Of a DNA stretch of 41,205 bases, positions 16,760 to 24,797 are shown piece by piece. The notes below the pieces were generated by a model that saw only the letters and a list, made by a program, of their open reading frames with translations, did not search any database and had not been told where the DNA came from. Each line of letters opens with the position of its first letter. Position 1 is the stretch's first letter. This DNA is from UBA6109 sp964506465 (GTDB taxonomy: Bacteria > Desulfobacterota > Syntrophia > Syntrophales > UBA6109): assembly GCA_964506465.1 (NCBI GenBank), contig CAZDLM010000019.1, forward strand, positions 1 to 41,205. The letters are read 5' to 3'. A program made the translations under genes and the position numbers.

Positions 16760-17905
16760 GTGCAAGGAAATTTTGAGCAGGGCCCTATCCGGCCGCCGAG
16801 CGAGGCGAAGAGCCTCCTGATCCGACTCACACGCGGCTGTCCGTGGAACAAATGCGCCTTCTGCTCCACGTACCGCAATACAAAATTTTCCATCCGGACC
16901 GTGGAAGAGGTCAAGGATGACATCCGCACGGCGGCGGCCGCGGCCGAGAAGATACGCGCATTCTCACAGGACTGCGGCGAGGGCGGGCAGGTTACGGACC
17001 GTTTGCTGCATGCGCTTTGGGGGCATTGGACGGAAGACGGCGTCCTTTCTTCCGTGGCCGCCTGGATGTACTACGGCGGGGAGTCCGTCTTCCTTCAGGA
17101 TGCCGATTCCCTGGTCATGAAAACGGACGACGTCGTCGACATCCTTTCCTGTCTCCGTGAGCATTTCCCCTCGGTCACCCGCGTGACGTCCTACTCCCGC
17201 TCCAGGACGGCGTCTCACAAGTCCGTGGAGGATTTCCACCGCCTTCGCGAAGCCGGTTTGACGCGGATCCACATGGGGATGGAGTCGGGCTGCGACTCCG
17301 TGCTCGAATTCGTCCGCAAGGGGGTGACGGCGCGGCAGCACGTCGAGGGCGGACGCCGGATCCGGGAGGCGGGGATTTCCCTGTCCGAGTATTTCATGCC
17401 GGGGCTGGGAGGAGTGAGATGGTCGCGGGAGCATGCGGAGCACACGGCCCGGACCCTGAATCTCATCAACCCCGATTTCATCCGGCTCCGGACGCTGCAC
17501 GTCAAAGCGGGATCCGATCTGGACGGAATGATGCAAGCCGGCGATTTCAAGCCGATCGGGGATGAAGACATTCTTCGCGAGATCCGGGTGTTCATCGAAC
17601 ATCTGGAGGGCATTGCCTCGAAGATCGTCAGCGACCATATCCTCAACCTGCTGGAGGAATTGGAGGGAAGACTTCCCGAAGACAAGCCGCGCCTTCTGGA
17701 GACGATCGATGGCTTCTTCCGTCTGCCGGAAAGGGACCGGCTTATCTTCCGGGTCGGGCGGAGAAGCGGGAACGTTCGGAATCTGTCCGATCTTTCCGAC
17801 CGGGACCTCTATCTCCGGATCGGCGCCTTCGTCGACGGATATGCGAAGAAGGGACAAGACTGCCTGGAGCGCGATCTCGGCCGGGCCATGCGCGGTTATA
17901 TCTGA
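16760..17905 (+). CDS. Radical SAM protein with a Cx4Cx2C cluster motif
   Basis: 381 residues from a GTG at 16760, chosen for the GGGGA seven bases upstream; TTG at 16754 is the alternative. The iron-sulfur motif at residues 27-35 is RGCPWNKCAFC, C27-x4-C32-x2-C35, one residue longer than the canonical Cx3Cx2C. The partial TIM barrel follows, with YYGGESVFLQDADSL, TSYSRSRT, and IHMGMESGCDSVL typical of the core. The last 100 residues are helical and charged, with no extra cysteine cluster. No B12 domain. Substrate unknown. It lies between nlpD and carD with short gaps, and probably belongs to the end of the pcm operon. Confidence 0.85.
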   Translation: MQGNFEQGPIRPPSEAKSLLIRLTRGCPWNKCAFCSTYRNTKFSIRTVEEVKDDIRTAAAAAEKIRAFSQDCGEGGQVTDRLLHALWGHWTEDGVLSSVAAWMYYGGESVFLQDADSLVMKTDDVVDILSCLREHFPSVTRVTSYSRSRTASHKSVEDFHRLREAGLTRIHMGMESGCDSVLEFVRKGVTARQHVEGGRRIREAGISLSEYFMPGLGGVRWSREHAEHTARTLNLINPDFIRLRTLHVKAGSDLDGMMQAGDFKPIGDEDILREIRVFIEHLEGIASKIVSDHILNLLEELEGRLPEDKPRLLETIDGFFRLPERDRLIFRVGRRSGNVRNLSDLSDRDLYLRIGAFVDGYAKKGQDCLERDLGRAMRGYI

Positions 17906-17953
17906 GCGCGGAGGGGCGAAAGGGGATGAAAATGCCACCCGGCGGGTCGGTCT

Positions 17954-17981
17954 GTCACAAGTTGATGTCACAAATGTTGAC
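17954..17981. promoter_or_regulatory. Tandem direct repeat upstream of carD
   Basis: GTCACAA occurs at 17954-17960 and again at 17967-17973, and each copy is followed within three bases by TTGA. The repeat abuts an AT-rich stretch (17983-18000) carrying TTGACG at 17977-17982 and TATGAT at 17995-18000. The spacing between those two hexamers is only 12 bases, so they do not make a standard promoter pair. The site probably holds the carD promoter and may be an operator. Confidence 0.35.
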
Positions 17982-18064
17982 GGAATGACTATATTATGAT
18001 AGTCTGCCACGTTCAAAAACTTGGTAAAGGTTGCGATGTGGGAACAATGGGCATGTGCATCAAA

Positions 18065-18550
18065 ATGTTTAAGGTAGGCGATCTGGCCGTTTACCCGGCG
18101 CAGGGTGTCGGCGTGATCGAGGCCATCGAGAACCGAGAAGTCATGGGCAACAAGCAGCAGTATTACATCATGAAGATCATGGGTAACGGGATGAAGATCA
18201 TGATCCCCATGGACAGCGCCAAGGCGGTCGGTCTGCGGGAGCTCATCACCGCAAGGGAAATTCCGAAGATCTATGCGATCTTGCGAAACAAGAACGTGAC
18301 GATCGACAAACAGACCTGGAACAAGCGGTATCGGGAATACCTGGAGAAGATCAAGACGGGGTCCGTCTATGAAATCGCCAGGGTGCTCCGCGACCTCCTC
18401 ATCCTGAAAAGCGACAAGAATCTTTCTTTCGGCGAACGGAAGATGATGGATACGGCCAAGAGTCTGCTGATCAAGGAGATCAGCATCGCCAGCAATTCCG
18501 ACGAAGCGAAGATCGAAGAAGACTTGAAGAAAATATTTACCTTGCAGTAA
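18065..18550 (+). CDS. carD: CarD family transcriptional regulator
   Basis: 161 residues from the ATG at 18065, which gives the family's standard N-terminus, MFKVGDLAVYPAQGVGVIEA. The frame stays open upstream to 17996, and ATGs at 18047 and 18053 are possible starts, so a short extension cannot be excluded. Residues 1-60 are the Tudor-like domain that contacts the RNA polymerase beta subunit; the remainder is the helical DNA-binding domain with the RDLLIL and SFGERKMMDTA helices. CarD proteins stabilise open promoter complexes. It heads the PIN/TRAM-ispD-ispF-gltX run, 120 bases before the next gene. Confidence 0.92.
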   Translation: MFKVGDLAVYPAQGVGVIEAIENREVMGNKQQYYIMKIMGNGMKIMIPMDSAKAVGLRELITAREIPKIYAILRNKNVTIDKQTWNKRYREYLEKIKTGSVYEIARVLRDLLILKSDKNLSFGERKMMDTAKSLLIKEISIASNSDEAKIEEDLKKIFTLQ

Positions 18551-18653
18551 CACTCCCTTGTTTTCATCCGGTGCAGTTCAAGACCCATATCATGGGCGGT
18601 ATCCCGCATGAGGACAAGGGATATCGTTCTTTGCGCCAAGTCAAAAATCCACG

Positions 18654-18664
18654 AAAGGAGGTGA
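18654..18664 (+). promoter_or_regulatory. Near-perfect Shine-Dalgarno site for a TTG start
   Basis: AAAGGAGGTGA matches the full anti-Shine-Dalgarno core and lies about 8-9 bases before the TTG at 18671. It fixes that TTG as the start of the PIN/TRAM gene and may offset the weak start codon. Confidence 0.75.
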
Positions 18665-18670
18665 ACCGTT

Positions 18671-19681
18671 TTGATCGTAAGATCCTTGTTGTTTCTTGCA
18701 TGTACTGTCAGCGGCTATTTTATTGTTTATAGTTATTATGGTTTTCCCTGGTCATTGGTCGGTCTCTTGCTGGGCGCGCTCATCGCTTTTATCGTCATGA
18801 AGGTTGAACAGGCCATCCGAAAGGTGCCGTTGCGCACAATCTTCGGAGGCGTGGCCGGCATGATCGTCGGTCTCCTTATCGCGTTCCTCCTCGCCTACGG
18901 CCTGAGCTTCGTCAGCAACATCACGGAAAAGCAGTACGTGGTTCCCTGGGTCTATACCCTGCTCATCGGCGTCATGGGATATCTCGGACTCGTGCTCGGC
19001 TCCAAGAAGATCGAGGAATTTCACTTTCTCGGTTTTACCGGCAAGGGGGCGGGCGACTACCGCATCCTCGACACGAGCGTGGTCGTCGACGGCCGGATCG
19101 CCGACGTCTGTGAAACGGGCTTCGTCGAGGGGACGCTCGTCGTTCCCCGTTTTGTGCTCGAGGAACTTCAACTGATCGCCGATTCCGCCGACTCGCTGAA
19201 GCGGTCGCGCGGCCGGAGGGGGCTCGATATCCTTAGCCGGATGCAGCGAATGGCCGGCGTCTATATCGAGATCGCCGATCAGGATTTCCCGAAGATCAAG
19301 GGGGTGGACGCGAAGCTGGTGGCCCTGGCAAAGAAGATGAACGGGAAGATCCTGACGAACGATTTCAACTTGAACAAGGTCGCGGAATTGCAGGGGATCA
19401 AGATTCTCAACGTCAATGAGCTCGCCAATGCGCTCAAGCCTGTAGTACTGCCCGGTGAGATGATGACGGTGAAGATCATTCGCGAAGGGAAGGAACCGGG
19501 ACAGGGAGTGGCCTACCTCGACGACGGCACGATGATCGTCGTGGACGGAGGCAGCCGGTTCGCAGGCAACACTGTTGATGTTGTGGTGACCAGCGTTCTC
19601 CAGACGACGGCGGGCCGGATGATTTTTTCCGAACTCAAGGGTGCGGAGAAGAAATCGTACGGCGGAGCCGCCAAACCGTGA
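18671..19681 (+). CDS. PIN/TRAM domain membrane protein (YacL-like)
   Basis: 336 residues. Four transmembrane helices occupy residues 1-115, then a PIN nuclease domain at about 135-255 (LDTSVVVDGRIADV with the first acidic pair, VLEELQLIADS, and the later acidic residue of ILTNDFNLNKVA) and a C-terminal TRAM domain at about 268-325 (GQGVAYLDDGTMIVVDGG). The PIN acidic residues look complete, so RNase activity is plausible; TRAM should bind RNA. The protein is anchored at the inner membrane with the nuclease in the cytoplasm. It starts at TTG behind a near-perfect ribosome site and is followed by ispD, the usual order after carD in related bacteria. Confidence 0.92.
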   Translation: MIVRSLLFLACTVSGYFIVYSYYGFPWSLVGLLLGALIAFIVMKVEQAIRKVPLRTIFGGVAGMIVGLLIAFLLAYGLSFVSNITEKQYVVPWVYTLLIGVMGYLGLVLGSKKIEEFHFLGFTGKGAGDYRILDTSVVVDGRIADVCETGFVEGTLVVPRFVLEELQLIADSADSLKRSRGRRGLDILSRMQRMAGVYIEIADQDFPKIKGVDAKLVALAKKMNGKILTNDFNLNKVAELQGIKILNVNELANALKPVVLPGEMMTVKIIREGKEPGQGVAYLDDGTMIVVDGGSRFAGNTVDVVVTSVLQTTAGRMIFSELKGAEKKSYGGAAKP

Positions 19682-19735
19682 AATCCGGCTCGGGGGATGC
19701 AATGCCCCGGAGCTTCTTTATCTGCAGGATTCTCT

Positions 19736-20443
19736 GTGGGAACAGTGGCGATCATACCTGCGGCGGGCGCGGGAAAGCGCATGGGGCTGTCGACGGCCAA
19801 GCAGTTTCTGATGGTCGACGGCGAACCGATCCTTGCCCGCACGCTTCGGATCTTCGAGAATTCCCCGATCATCGACGCAATCGTCCTGGTGGTTCCGGAA
19901 GCGGCGATCCGCGCCGTCCGCGAAATGGTGGGGGCGGTCGGAGCGAAGAAGGTTGCGAAGATCGTTCCCGGCGGTCCGCGACGGCAGGATTCCGTGCAGC
20001 GGGGTCTGGAAGCGGCGGACCGCGTCCACGACCTTGTTGTGATCCATGACGGCGTGCGGCCGTTTCTGGCGCCGGGACTTCTCGCCGATGTCGTGGCCGC
20101 CGGCGACGGCTGCGGCGCCGCCACGCTCGGGATCGCGGTGAAGGACACGGTCAAGGAGGCGGACGGCGACGGTTGGATCGTCCGGACGTTGGACCGCAGC
20201 CGGCTTTGGATGACGCAGACACCGCAGGTTTTTCGAAGAGGGCTCCTCGAACGGGCTTTCGCGGCCGCAATGGAAGAAGGTTTTACGGGGACCGATGACG
20301 CCGTGCTGCTGGAGCGGATCGGGGTTCCCGTCAAGATCGTTTCAGGCTCTGCGGACAACATCAAGATCACAACCCCTGAAGACCTCCGGTTTGCAGAGGC
20401 CTTTCTCCGGAGTCGGGACGGCGGACAGGGACGCGCCGGCTGA
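19736..20443 (+). CDS. ispD: 2-C-methyl-D-erythritol 4-phosphate cytidylyltransferase
   Basis: 235 residues from a GTG at 19736 (AGGA four bases upstream); an ATG at 19697 would add 13 unlikely residues. Motifs: IIPAAGAGKRMG (CTP binding), KQFLMVDGEPIL, GGPRRQDSVQRGL, VIHDGVRPF, TQTPQVF, GTDDAVLLE and IKITTPEDL. The enzyme couples MEP to CTP in the non-mevalonate isoprenoid pathway. It lies directly ahead of ispF, which acts two steps later in the same pathway. Confidence 0.93.
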   Translation: MGTVAIIPAAGAGKRMGLSTAKQFLMVDGEPILARTLRIFENSPIIDAIVLVVPEAAIRAVREMVGAVGAKKVAKIVPGGPRRQDSVQRGLEAADRVHDLVVIHDGVRPFLAPGLLADVVAAGDGCGAATLGIAVKDTVKEADGDGWIVRTLDRSRLWMTQTPQVFRRGLLERAFAAAMEEGFTGTDDAVLLERIGVPVKIVSGSADNIKITTPEDLRFAEAFLRSRDGGQGRAG

Positions 20444-20495
20444 CGGCAGAACTCGCCGTAGAACGGGAGCGGCGGAGGGAAAAGGAGTGACGGCG

Positions 20496-20969
20496 ATGCG
20501 GATAGGGTTCGGCTACGACAGTCACCGCCTGGTTTCGGGCCGGCGGCTCGTTCTGGGGGGCGTAGAGCTGGCCCATGCAAAGGGGCTGTTGGGTCATTCC
20601 GACGCGGACGCGCTCGTGCATGCCGTCTGCGATGCCGTGATCGGGGCCGTGGCCGCAGGGGATATCGGTCGCCTTTTCCCCGATACGGATCCTGCCTATC
20701 GCGATATTTCGAGTTTGAGGCTTCTCGAAAGGGTCCGTGTCCTGGCGGAGGACAGAGGGTTCCGTGTCCGCAATGTGGACTCGACGGTCGTTCTCGAAAA
20801 GCCGAAACTACAGGGACATATCTGCGGCATGGCGAACAATATCGCCGATGCGCTTGGGATCGCCGCGGAGTCCGTCAACATCAAGGCCAAGACGAACGAG
20901 GGGATGGGGCTTGTCGGGCGGGAAGAAGGCGTTGCGGCATACGCCGTCGTCCTGCTGGAAGAACGCTGA
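20496..20969 (+). CDS. ispF: 2-C-methyl-D-erythritol 2,4-cyclodiphosphate synthase
   Basis: 157 residues, the normal length. The ATG at 20496 has AAAAGGAG about 8 bases before it. Metal-binding residues are visible: GYDSH (Asp8 and His10) and LGHSDADALVHA (His42). The substrate-binding DIGRLFPDTDP and the C-terminal IKAKTNEGMGLVGREEG are intact. The enzyme cyclises the CDP-ME 2-phosphate to MEcPP and works as a trimer. It follows ispD after 52 bases and is 9 bases from gltX. Confidence 0.95.
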   Translation: MRIGFGYDSHRLVSGRRLVLGGVELAHAKGLLGHSDADALVHAVCDAVIGAVAAGDIGRLFPDTDPAYRDISSLRLLERVRVLAEDRGFRVRNVDSTVVLEKPKLQGHICGMANNIADALGIAAESVNIKAKTNEGMGLVGREEGVAAYAVVLLEER

Positions 20970-20978
20970 GGTTGGGCA

Positions 20979-22424
20979 ATGTCCGTTTCCATGAGATTAC
21001 GATTCGCTCCGTCTCCGACGGGGGAACTCCATGTCGGGAACGCCCGGACGGCTGCGCTGAATTGGCTCTTCGCCAGGAGCCTCGGGGGAACGTTCGTCCT
21101 GCGGATCGAGGATACGGATCGCGAGCGTTCGACGGATGCGTTTGCCGCAGGGATATGCGACGACCTTCACTGGCTGGGGATCGGCTGGGACGAGGGGCCC
21201 GATTGCGGTGGGGCCTACGGTCCCTATCGGCAGAGCGAACGGTTCGATCTCTATGAGCGATATCTCGGAGAGCTTCGCGGGTCCGGCCGCGTATATCCCT
21301 GCTACTGCACCGAAGATGAACTGGAGGAGGAGAGATCCGCGCAACTCGCCCGGCATGTCGCACCCCGTTACGGCGGGAAGTGCCGCCGCCTGACGCCTGA
21401 CCAGCGGAGGGAGCAGGAGGCGCGGGGCAGGAGACCGGCCTGGCGATTCCTGAGCGAGCAGACGACGCTTGCCTTCGACGATCTGATCCGCGGGCCGGTC
21501 AAATTCGAGGGGGGGGACATCGGGGACTTCATCATCGTCCGCTCCAGCGGGCTTCCCGCGTACAATTTCGCCGTGGTCGTGGATGATTACCTGATGCGGA
21601 TTTCGCACGTGATCCGCGGCGAAGACCACCTCTCCAATACGGCGCCGCAATTGATGCTTTACCGGGCGCTGGGATTCGATCCGCCCGTCTTTGCCCACCA
21701 CTCTCTTGTCCTGGGCGCCGATCATGCGAAATTGAGCAAGCGCCACGGAGCCGTGTCCGTGCGAGCCTTCCGCGATGAGGGGTTCCTCCCCGAGGCGCTC
21801 CTGAATTATCTGGCCCTGCTGGGCGGATCCGTCGCGGATGGCAAAGAGATCGGAACCTCCGCAGAGCTGATCACCTCCTTTTCCCTGGACCGGCTCGGGA
21901 AAGGCGGGGCCGTCTTCGACGAGGACAAACTGAAATGGCTCAACGCGGCACATCTGAAACGTATCGACGGAGACCGGCTTGTCGAGCAGCTTCTGCCGTT
22001 TTCCGGAGAGGCCGGCAGACGGATGGCCGCGGAGAACCCGGGCAGGTTCCGTCAGGTCGCGGAGGCCTGCAGGGACAATCTCCGGACGCTCGCGGACATC
22101 GCCCCCTTCATGGAAATCTTCGATCCGCCGCGCTTTGCTCCGACGCCGGAGGCCCTCCGGACCGCGGGACAGGAGAGGGAGGTTCTTGCGGCTTTTCAGG
22201 AGGGGTTTCACCAGGAGCAGACAGGCGATTTCCGCCGCGTCGTCCGCCGTGCCGAAGAAGAGACCGGCCGGAAGGGGAAGAGGCTTCTCCTGCCCCTTCG
22301 TCTGGCACTGACGGGGCGAAGCGACGGTCCCCAGCTCGAGCGGATCGTTGTCCTCCTGGGAGCGGAGGAAGTCTCGGCGCGGATCGAAAAAGCCCTGAAC
22401 GTCAGGAAGGGGGACAAGACATGA
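20979..22424 (+). CDS. gltX: Glutamyl-tRNA synthetase
   Basis: 481 residues. The class I HIGH-type motif is PSPTGELHVGNART near residues 11-24, and the KMSKS-type motif is KLSKRHG near residue 250. A cysteine-bearing zinc-region sequence (YPCYCTEDELEEER) follows the catalytic insertion, and the C-terminal 150 residues form the helical anticodon-binding cage. It charges tRNA-Glu, and possibly tRNA-Gln if the organism uses the GatCAB route, which cannot be judged here. The stop overlaps the ATG of the next lipoprotein gene. Confidence 0.95.
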   Translation: MSVSMRLRFAPSPTGELHVGNARTAALNWLFARSLGGTFVLRIEDTDRERSTDAFAAGICDDLHWLGIGWDEGPDCGGAYGPYRQSERFDLYERYLGELRGSGRVYPCYCTEDELEEERSAQLARHVAPRYGGKCRRLTPDQRREQEARGRRPAWRFLSEQTTLAFDDLIRGPVKFEGGDIGDFIIVRSSGLPAYNFAVVVDDYLMRISHVIRGEDHLSNTAPQLMLYRALGFDPPVFAHHSLVLGADHAKLSKRHGAVSVRAFRDEGFLPEALLNYLALLGGSVADGKEIGTSAELITSFSLDRLGKGGAVFDEDKLKWLNAAHLKRIDGDRLVEQLLPFSGEAGRRMAAENPGRFRQVAEACRDNLRTLADIAPFMEIFDPPRFAPTPEALRTAGQEREVLAAFQEGFHQEQTGDFRRVVRRAEEETGRKGKRLLLPLRLALTGRSDGPQLERIVVLLGAEEVSARIEKALNVRKGDKT

Positions 22425-22885
22425 CGCCGCGGAAGGCCTGGAAACGGCGCTGCGCGGAAGGGTGCCAACCCGGCTTCAAAGGTTGCGCGCTCATCGCCGT
22501 TGCGTTGCTGCTTCTTCTTTCCGGATGCGGCGCGCCGAAACCTGTACTCTATCCAAACGACCATCTCAAGCGCGTCGGAGAGGAACAGGCGCGGCGGGAT
22601 ATCGCAACCTGCGAGCAGCTCGCGGAGGAATATGTCCAGTCCGACGCCGGTAAGGAGGCGCTCAAGAACACCGCCGGCGGAGCAGCCGGCGGGGCCGTGG
22701 TCGGCGGGGCCGTCGGCGCCGTGACAGGCCGTTTGGGCAGGGGAATCGGCGTCGGCGCGGCTGCGGGGGCCGCCGCGGGTGTGGTCAAGAGCGTCGCCGA
22801 TGCCGGGAAACCCTCCCCTGTGCAGCGCCAATTCGTCGAGAGGTGCCTGCGGGAGAGGGGCTACGAAACCATCGGTTGGCAGTGA
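22421..22885 (+). CDS. Glycine-zipper lipoprotein
   Basis: 154 residues starting at the ATG that overlaps the gltX stop (ATGA). A basic N-region precedes the hydrophobic leader and lipobox LSGC (Cys36). Residues 85-125 form a glycine zipper with GxxxG-type spacing (repeats of GGA, GGAVGAV and GAAAGAAAG), a motif of outer-membrane lipoproteins that insert or oligomerise in membranes. Two cysteines flank it (the CEQLAEEY region and CLRERGY) and might form a disulfide. It is the last gene of the carD run, ahead of a strong terminator. Confidence 0.82.
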   Translation: MTPRKAWKRRCAEGCQPGFKGCALIAVALLLLLSGCGAPKPVLYPNDHLKRVGEEQARRDIATCEQLAEEYVQSDAGKEALKNTAGGAAGGAVVGGAVGAVTGRLGRGIGVGAAAGAAAGVVKSVADAGKPSPVQRQFVERCLRERGYETIGWQ

Positions 22886-22928
22886 TCGGCAGAAAAGGGT
22901 GAAAAGAATCTGAGGACCTCAAAAAAAA

Positions 22929-22956
22929 GGGTGGGGAAGAAATCCCCGCCCTTTTT
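22929..22956. terminator. Bidirectional rho-independent terminator
   Basis: Stem GGG-T-GGGGA (22929-22937) pairs with TCCCC-G-CCC (22943-22951) around a short loop. T5 follows and A8 precedes it, so it can work on both strands. It separates the plus-strand gltX lipoprotein gene from the converging carboxyltransferase gene. Confidence 0.88.
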
Positions 22957-23003
22957 GTATCCGGATGCCTCATTCCTCGAAGGCTTTCACGCTTCCCTGA
23001 CGT

Positions 23004-24572
23004 CTACAGAGGAATGTTGTTGTGTTTCTTGGACGGTCTCACTTCGGCCTTGTCTTTCAGGGTCGAAAGGAGCATGGCGACGCGCATTCTCGTTTCGCTC
23101 GGACGGATGATCTCTTCGAGAATTCCCAGTTGCGACGCGAAATAGGGGTTATTGAACTTCCCCTCGTACTCTGCGATCAGTTCTTTGCGTTTCGCCGCCG
23201 GATCGGCGGCGCTCTGAATCTCTTTCCTGTAGATGATGTTGCAGGCCCCCTCCGCACCCATAACGGCGATTTCCGCGGTCGGCCAGGCCATGACGTAGTC
23301 GGCCCCGAGGTGTTTGCTGCACATGGCGATATAGGCGCCGCCATAGGCCTTGCGCGTGATGACGGTGATCTTCGGCACGGTCGCTTCGGAATAGGCGTGC
23401 AGGAGTTTCGCCCCATGGTTGATGATTCCGGCCCATTCCTGTTGCGTTCCCGGCATATATCCCGGCACATCGGTGAAGGTCAGGAGCGGAATGTTGAAGG
23501 CGTCGCAGAATCGGACGAACCGGGACGCCTTGTCGGAGGCGTTGACGTCCAGGACGCCCGCCCCGAATTTCGGGTTGTTGGCGATGACCCCGACGGGCGT
23601 CCCGCCGATACGGATAAACGCGACGAGCATGTTCTTTGCCCAGTTGTCGTGCGGCTCGACCATCTCGCCGTTGTCTGCCACGGCGGCGACGACTTTCTTC
23701 ATGTCGTAGGCGCGTGAGGACTTGTCGGGGATAATCTTGTCCAGCTCCGGGCAGAGTCGATCCGTGCTGTCCGTGGAAGGGGCGTGCGGCAGCGGACTGT
23801 GGCAACTGTCCGGAAGGTAGGAGAGGAGCATCTTGATCCGGCTGATGCAGTCCTCATCGTTTTCCGTTGCGAAGTGGCAGACGCCGCTCTTACAGGCATG
23901 CGCCATGGCGCCGCCCAGATCCTCGTGAGAGACCTCTTCGCCGATCACGGCCTTGATGACGTCGGGTCCGGTGATGTACATGTGGCTTGTCTTTTTGACC
24001 ATGAAGACCCAGTCGGTGAGAGCGGGCGAATAGACTGCGCCGCCCGCCGTCGGCCCCATGATGGCGACGATCTGAGGGATGTAGCCGGAGGCGATCGTGT
24101 TGCGGTAGAAGATGCCGCCGTAACCCTTGAGGGAAAGCACGCCCTCCTGGATGCGGGCTCCGCCGGAATCATTGATGGCAACGAAGGGCTTGCGGGCCTC
24201 GATCGCCATGTCCATCACTTTCCAGATCTTTTCGGCGTGCATTTCTCCGAGGCTTCCGCCGACGCTGGTAAAATCCTGGGAGGCCGCGAAAACGGTTCGG
24301 CCGTTCACCTTTCCGAAACCGGTTACGACGCCGTCGGCGTTGATTTCCTTTTCTCCGAGTCCGAACAGCGTCGAGCGGTGTTTCACAAAAAGCTGGGTTT
24401 CCTGGAAGGTCCCCTTGTCGAAGAGAAGATCCAGCCTTTCGCGGGCGGACAATTTCCCCTGTTCATGCTGTTTTGCGACCGCCTTTGGTCCTCCCATGGT
24501 CAGCAAGGCATGGCGTTTTTGCTCGAAGGCTTTGATCTTTCCTTCCGTTGTCTGTAAAGGCTCTTTTTCCAT
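23004..24572 (-). CDS. Acyl-CoA carboxyltransferase (MmdA/PccB type)
   Basis: 522 residues with the two crotonase-fold carboxyltransferase domains. N-terminal half: KLSARERLDLLFD, TVFAASQDFTSVGGSLGE, INDSGGARIQEGV, and MGPTAGGAVYSPALTDW. C-terminal half: NNPKFGAGVLDVNASDKASRFVRFCDAFNIPLLTF region, the TRKAYGGAYIAM motif, WPTAEIAVMGAEGA, and the typical ending KKHNNIPL. Members carboxylate propionyl-CoA or decarboxylate methylmalonyl- or glutaconyl-CoA via biotin. No biotin carboxylase, biotin carrier or membrane decarboxylase subunit is adjacent, so the direction of reaction cannot be decided. The gene is transcribed alone, divergent from pgk. Confidence 0.9.
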   Translation of the reverse strand: MEKEPLQTTEGKIKAFEQKRHALLTMGGPKAVAKQHEQGKLSARERLDLLFDKGTFQETQLFVKHRSTLFGLGEKEINADGVVTGFGKVNGRTVFAASQDFTSVGGSLGEMHAEKIWKVMDMAIEARKPFVAINDSGGARIQEGVLSLKGYGGIFYRNTIASGYIPQIVAIMGPTAGGAVYSPALTDWVFMVKKTSHMYITGPDVIKAVIGEEVSHEDLGGAMAHACKSGVCHFATENDEDCISRIKMLLSYLPDSCHSPLPHAPSTDSTDRLCPELDKIIPDKSSRAYDMKKVVAAVADNGEMVEPHDNWAKNMLVAFIRIGGTPVGVIANNPKFGAGVLDVNASDKASRFVRFCDAFNIPLLTFTDVPGYMPGTQQEWAGIINHGAKLLHAYSEATVPKITVITRKAYGGAYIAMCSKHLGADYVMAWPTAEIAVMGAEGACNIIYRKEIQSAADPAAKRKELIAEYEGKFNNPYFASQLGILEEIIRPSETRMRVAMLLSTLKDKAEVRPSKKHNNIPL

Positions 24573-24797
24573 GAAGTACGTCCATCCTCCTCAATATTCC
24601 GGATCCTGCGACCTCACGCTCAGTCCGCTACGGTCCTTTTCCTTCTTGACCTATCGGATGCGCTGCGTTATAGAAAAAACCCGTGAAATGCCCGAAGTCG
24701 CATTCGTTCCTTGATGTATAACCCATTGGTATGGCAGCGTTTTCAGCAAACAGAGACGCATCATAACTTTTTTGCGGAAAAATGGCAAGGAGGATCC

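Noticed and set aside
16964..18553. 529-codon minus-strand frame over the radical SAM and carD genes
   Set aside because: It crosses two real genes and their intergenic region with no ribosome site or motif; antisense shadow.
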